From Favolaschia claudopus (taxonomy: Eukaryota; Basidiomycota; Agaricomycetes; Agaricales; Mycenaceae): a stretch of DNA of 64,000 nt. Location: NCBI GenBank assembly GCA_037176885.1, contig JAWWNJ010000043.1, positions 1,426,001-1,490,000 on the forward strand. The letters are read 5' to 3'. The notes beneath the pieces were generated by a model, which worked only from the letters and a program-made list of their open reading frames with translations, was not told the origin of the DNA and did no database searches. This document shows, one piece after another, positions 59,597 to 64,000 of this stretch (within the stretch, counting starts at the first letter, position 1; each line of letters begins with the position of its first letter). A program made the position numbers and the translations under genes.

Positions 59597-60955
59597 TCAA
59601 GCGAACCTCGGCACAACCTCAGTCTCCAAAAACTCTTCGAGCGTCCCGAACTTGACACCGAGCGCGACGAGGTCAGGGTTCGGCGCCGGAGTGCAGTTGT
59701 ACATGCCAAACTTGGCGCCGTAGGTGAACTGCATCGTCCACGTCAAAACGAGGGTAGGGGAAGAAAGATGAGGTGCGACTCACCGCTTCGTCCAGCTCGG
59801 CCGAGCCAGTCGTCTCGAGAGTCGTGAAAGTCACCTCCTTCTTGAGAGCTACAATTGATTCATTCAATCACATATCAGCACCCCAAGATATTCTACAAGG
59901 AGCCGAGGAAGAATTTAAAGATACTCTACTCACCTTTCCCGATCGCCTCCGCCAACTCCGGATACGTGAACCGATAGCTCACAACCGGATACGCCTTCCC
60001 TAGCACCTCCTCCCTATTCTCCTTGAAGCGATGCAGCACCTTGACCGCCGCCTGCCCGAAATCATGGCTGATCCAAGTCCCGATCTGTTTGTCTTCGGGT
60101 CCGTATATCGCGAGGGGGATGTCGTATCCTTTGGAGGTTTTGACGAGGGAGCCGAAGCTGTTGGGTGGTGAGTGTTGAACGAGGAAAATGGAGAATAGGG
60201 GAAATGGAGAAGACGTGTGACGCACTTCCAGAGATTCTCCATGAACCACCCAGTACAGATCGTGGCATAGGGGATACCGGAGGCCTTGAGGTATTCTTCG
60301 ATTTCAGCCTTGTCTTGCAGGGAAGTTAGCAGAGGGTTGAAGTCTCGAATGAAAGGAGCGGGCTCACTATCCACATGGTAACAGTGGGTGTAAAGTCCGT
60401 TCGACTCCTTGGTGGCGTTGGGGAGGGAGCTATAGCGGTATCATTGAGGACCACCAGATACTTCACAGTTGAAGTAGGGAAGCAGAAGCGCACCTGTAGA
60501 GGAAGAAGCTAACCCCAACCTCCTTCGCCGCGTCAACGAGGTTCTTGCCTTGAGTGACCTCGCTCTTGGGGTTCGCAGGGTAAATGTCAGGGTCCCAGAA
60601 GTTTGTGTTCTGTCGAGGCATGTCAAAGAGAATGGGTGAAATGTGCACCTAAAATTGGTATAAGTTGGTACGCACCCCGAAGACCGCCTCGCTCCCTTTG
60701 ATAGCCTTCTTGAGCGACTCCTTGTCCCAGAGATTTCCCTCTACGACCTCAATCCCTCTAGTAATGAGAGCCTTCGCCTTGTCGGAATCGAGGTTGCGCG
60801 TGACGGCACGGGGCGTATACTTCCCGTCCTTCAAAATGTGTTCGAGCACAGCGGCACCTACAAACAGCATCAGCCAGGTACGTACCGTCGACCACGAGGA
60901 AAAAACGCCACGAACCTTGAGTTCCAGTGGCGCCAAAAATTGTGATGATAGGCAT
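59597..60955 (-). CDS. NmrA-like NAD(P)-binding protein copy 2, intact
   Basis: Eight exons join to 302 aa: 60955-60916, 60857-60676, 60609-60494, 60429-60368, 60313-60226, 60157-59934, 59848-59784, 59728-59597. The glycine-rich nucleotide site is ITIFGATGTQG; downstream blocks are VVEGNLWDKESLKKAIKG, NTNFWDPDIYP, GIPYATICTGWFMENLWK and IGTWISHDFGQAAVKVL. Family members bind NAD(P) but often lack the catalytic tyrosine of classical short-chain dehydrogenases. They act as nitrogen/redox regulators or as reductases in secondary metabolism. It is the right-arm partner of the broken copy at 47886-49215 and lies next to an intact UstYa-like gene in the same direction. Confidence 0.9.
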
Positions 60956-61908
60956 GACAGCGAGAGAGCCAAGTAGAAGCAGTTGAGGATTTGTTTTCGT
61001 TTTTTCTGCTTTGTTTTTTGTGGTGAACAGGTCACGATTTACTTATACCGCTTCAGTCGTCGGCATTCCGCAGACTTACTAACGAGATCAATCCAAAAGT
61101 CGCACGCCGGAAGACCGTCGAATGACGAGGAGAAGATTACCCAATTTTGCGCATCATCTCCGTGTCCGTGGACGAATCAGAGGGCGTTTATTTGGGACCG
61201 AATCGAGCGGAGAAGTCCAACGACGACGACCCCTGAAAGGGAACATAGATTTGTTGGATTCGGGGGTGGGGCTGAGCAGCAGAATATTGATTGTAGGCGC
61301 AAGACCGGTGTCGAAGTAACATCTCGGAGAGTTGTAGAACGTTGGTTGGAGGAAACAGCGGGCGATCCCATCAATGCGTTTAAAATATTAAATCTTCGTC
61401 TTCAACTGTCTTGTAAAGTCCGGTAGCCAATGAACCACGCAGTCAGCAATAGAGCTCTTAGAGATTAGCAGATTGGCAGAGAAAGAGACAGAGTGTTCTC
61501 GTATTGCGCGCTGGTCATGATTTCGACAACAGACATGGTGGCAAAAAGCAAGAGCAGATTGATCGGCAGATGCCGGCTTCAGGCCAATAAGATCATTCCC
61601 ACGGTTGAAAGCAACGTCGCGCTTCAACCAGAAATCATTTCGTTGTCGATCTCACTGGACCTTCAGCCCGGCAAGATTGCGGCCACGCTGAAACTCGGCG
61701 AATTCCGATAGTTAATTGCTCCACGATTGGAGCCAATCTTGAGCCCATCACCAATGTTAATTTGTCGAACCCAAAGAATTATGTACGAATGAAACTCTCA
61801 ATGTTGATATTCCGCATGATTGTGAAAAGAGATATTTAGACTTCGAATGAGCGATAATCCTTCTGAGGAAGAGCCTCAACCTCTACTCCATCCAGTGAAA
61901 TGAACCTT
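60956..61908. other. intergenic region with duplicated segment
   Basis: About 61130-61335 is homologous, inverted, to about 46330-46490. No gene is supported. Confidence 0.45.
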
Positions 61909-63007
61909 TCAAGAGAAAATCGAAGGCTCAGGAAGCCCATCCTCAATCCTAACCGTATAATCATAATCCACCCTCATGGCATTCACCCTCCCCCACTCCC
62001 ATATCGGCTCAAACTTCCTACAAACATGCGGAATCCTTGCTTTCGGCGTACTCTGTTTAATGCGGTCGTTCCATTGCCATCTACAAACAAGTCACGACCC
62101 TCAGTCAAAGGAGATGACGGAAAACGAAGTAAGGGAGGAAAATGGGACGAACACAATAACACTTGTATCAACATGACACATAATCGACTGCCGCAGCCAG
62201 TCGACGCAATGGCTGACATGCTCCCGTGAGTGTTTGACGAGCTTGATGTTCCACTCGGGGTAGTATTCCGGGTCGAGTGCCTATCATCACCAAAGTGTGA
62301 GATGATCGGAATTTAAATACGATACCATTCGAATCATATTCTACCATGCGTCACATGAAAAAATGGCAGGAATAATCAAAGACGAGAATTGATTACTTAA
62401 TGGAACACACCAAACAATGCAGCTCATGAAACACTGTGTATCCAACTCCGCGATATAGTACCCAGGATCGCCAGGTATCGGACTCGTTTTGTTGGGTAAC
62501 TTCGCCGCTTCGCTTTTCGAGATTCGCGAGATTCCAACTACCATATCGATTACTCAGGCTTGAGGGCAAAGGAAGGGAGATTCAACGAGACTCACAGTCA
62601 TACAAATCCTCCCAAGCCTTGTCGAGAGCCGGCGAAGAGGGAACTTGGAAAGGCGACAGATCTTTGCCGAAACCAAGAGGATAGACTTTGAGTTTTTCTT
62701 CGACGAGATGTTCCACAGGTGCTGAAAAGCGATACAATTCCTCTTCTCAGTTGGAGTAATCGGGAGGATGTAGCTTAACGAGCTCACAGTAAATCAACGG
62801 TCGTTTTGACTCCGCAGCCTGAGGTGGACTTGGACCAGGTCGAGATAATACCACGAGTAGAACAAGACTCTGAATGCAGATTATCCCAATCAGAACTAGC
62901 ACCAGTCGAAAGCTTGGACATCTGAGGCTGTGAAGCAAAGAGCATCTTTCCTTGCCCTCAGAGTCCTCTGAGACGTCGTGCGGAAGGAGCTGGTACGTTG
63001 GGGGCAT
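61909..63007 (-). CDS. UstYa-like (DUF3328) protein copy 2, intact
   Basis: Six exons join to 260 aa: 63007-62788, 62721-62596, 62537-62416, 62340-62326, 62280-62153, 62080-61909. One membrane anchor (LVLVLIGIICIQSLVLLVVL) is followed by the family body: GFGKDLSPFQVPSSPAL, GDPGYYIAELDTQ, ALDPEYYPEW, HVSHCVDWLRQSIMCHVD, WQWND and HVCRKFEPIWEW. UstYa proteins carry two HxxHC motifs. The second (HVSHC) is intact, but the place of the first reads CFMSC-INMIRM, so both histidines are replaced; copy 1 shows the same. Family role: copper-dependent oxidative cyclisation, or desaturation or chlorination, of RiPP peptides at the secretory membrane. A peptide precursor gene is divergent from it, about 680 bp away. 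Confidence 0.85.
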
Positions 63008-63687
63008 GAATCCGAGGTGGAAGACTAGACTACTGAGTTAGAGGGGACTCCTCAGGATAGTCGATAGACAGGCGGGCCGGCCGTACGGGTGAATGTACAT
63101 GTAAAAGCCACCCTGCGATAATGACCTACATAGACATAAGTAGTTGGAAATCTTGGCGCCCGCGATTGTTATCTGCTATCGAGACACTTGAGCGGAGAAT
63201 CATCCCCGCTCACTGGCGCGTTGGGGTAATGGCCGACATTAGCGGCTGTTGAGTACGCTGGAGCGGGAACTCATCTCCGTCGACCCTTATCTTTGTGTTG
63301 CAATTCAGGCGCCGGTGATTCAAAGTTTGTACCTTGAAACTATTAAGTAGAGAAACTCATCTCCACCCACTGGCAAGCTGAGATCATGGCCGACATTAGC
63401 GGCTATTGAACACACTGGAGCGGAAAACTCATCTTGCTCTACCTTGGCCTTGTGCTCGAATTTAAGACGCCGGCGATTTCTACCGTGGGGCCAGCGCGGT
63501 AAACTCATTTCCGCCCCGCGAAATCGTCCATGTGGCGACAATTCGACTAGATTTCAGTGAGGAACAGCTGGCCAGCTATTGATATTGTATCAGATAATTC
63601 AAGCTCCCGACGAAGATATTTAAATGGATGGGCTTGAAACTACCTCTCGCGGTTCAATCATCCATCCCCTGCATTTATTCGACACAA
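63008..63687. promoter_or_regulatory. divergent promoter region of UstYa copy 2 and precursor P2
   Basis: No gene. It contains imperfect direct repeats of GGAG-CGGAA-ACTCATC-like sequence (near 63191, 63260, 63350, 63419, 63498) with GGCCGACATTAGCGGCT between some of them (near 63232 and 63386). These could be regulatory repeats shared by the pair. Confidence 0.45.
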
Positions 63688-64000
63688 ATGCGCAGCTTCA
63701 TCTTCGTCTCCGTCGCACTCGCACTCAGCTCCTTTGCTGCCCCAACTCTCCCTAATGACGTACACAGCGTCAAATCCCTGAATGCAGGCCGTGAGCTCCC
63801 CATGGGGCTCGAGCGCAGCGTGGACGAGGCTAACAATGGATGGGTTGCTCGTCGCGTAAGTGCATCCCTAGAACCAAAGGAGCCATAAGCTTAGCGTGAA
63901 TCCAGTCGACAGTGGACAAACTTAACGGCAATGTAGCCAGACCACTCTGGGGCAAAAGGGGCAGCCTCGATCCGCTTAACGGTGGACATGGACCGATTTG
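63688..64000 (+). CDS. secreted repeat-peptide precursor P2, 3' end outside window
   Basis: Exon 1 (63688-63855) encodes a signal peptide (MRSFIFVSVALALSSFAAP) and one degenerate unit (SVKSLNAGRELPMGLERS), then SVDEANNGWVARR. Exon 2 starts at 63906 and has VDKLNGNVARPLWGKR and SLDPLNGGHGPI before the window ends. The signal-peptide region and exon boundary match P1, but the units here carry a Lys-Arg (GKR), a proper kexin site, and a PLW core instead of PIWVE. Divergent from intact UstYa copy 2. Product unknown; same alternatives as P1. Confidence 0.75.

Overview
This window is nuclear DNA from a filamentous basidiomycete, most likely an Agaricomycete. Genes on both strands are split by many 50-60 nt GT..AG introns. 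Family content fits: F-box/LRR and BTB proteins, a DUF6534-type membrane protein, a GATA factor with a long-loop finger, a class E P450, small secreted cysteine-rich proteins and UstYa (DUF3328) proteins. Exon chains below were assembled by eye from splice consensus and reading frame; most close exactly in frame.

Layout. 0-3.5 kb: minus-strand WD40/BCAS3-like gene cut by the window edge. 4.7-7.4 kb: convergent pair of paralogues of unknown function with unrelated C-termini. 7.7-8.9 kb: F-box gene. 10.2-18.2 kb: glutathione transferase, UbiA prenyltransferase and, divergent from it across a 459-bp hAT-like MITE, a P450. 18.3-21.7 kb: BTB protein, a possible secreted protein and a secreted-protein gene broken by an in-frame TGA. 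23.5-24.7 kb: second F-box gene. 25.5-28.9 kb: two convergent multi-spanning membrane proteins. 30 kb: a ~300-bp TIR element. 32.4-33.8 kb: GATA factor. 35.1-41.1 kb: a ~6 kb element with split direct repeats (A1 ... B1 A2 B2), the arrangement of DIRS/Ngaro-type tyrosine-recombinase retroelements, but with no recognisable protein. 41.4-49.8 kb and 59.6-64 kb: an inverted segmental duplication described below. Between its arms lie a degenerate ~420-bp tandem array, EB1, a secreted acid phosphatase and a third F-box-like gene.

Main result. Each arm holds a secreted, repeat-containing peptide precursor (LNGG...W units) transcribed divergently from a UstYa-like gene, with an NmrA-like gene nearby. 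Precursor plus UstYa is the core of fungal dikaritin-type RiPP loci, so this is a candidate undescribed basidiomycete RiPP locus. In the left arm the UstYa copy carries frameshifting indels, the NmrA copy a TGG-to-TGA change and the precursor an in-frame TAG before its last repeat. In the right arm UstYa and NmrA are intact and the precursor runs off the window. Two paralogous small secreted proteins sit in or beside the left arm.
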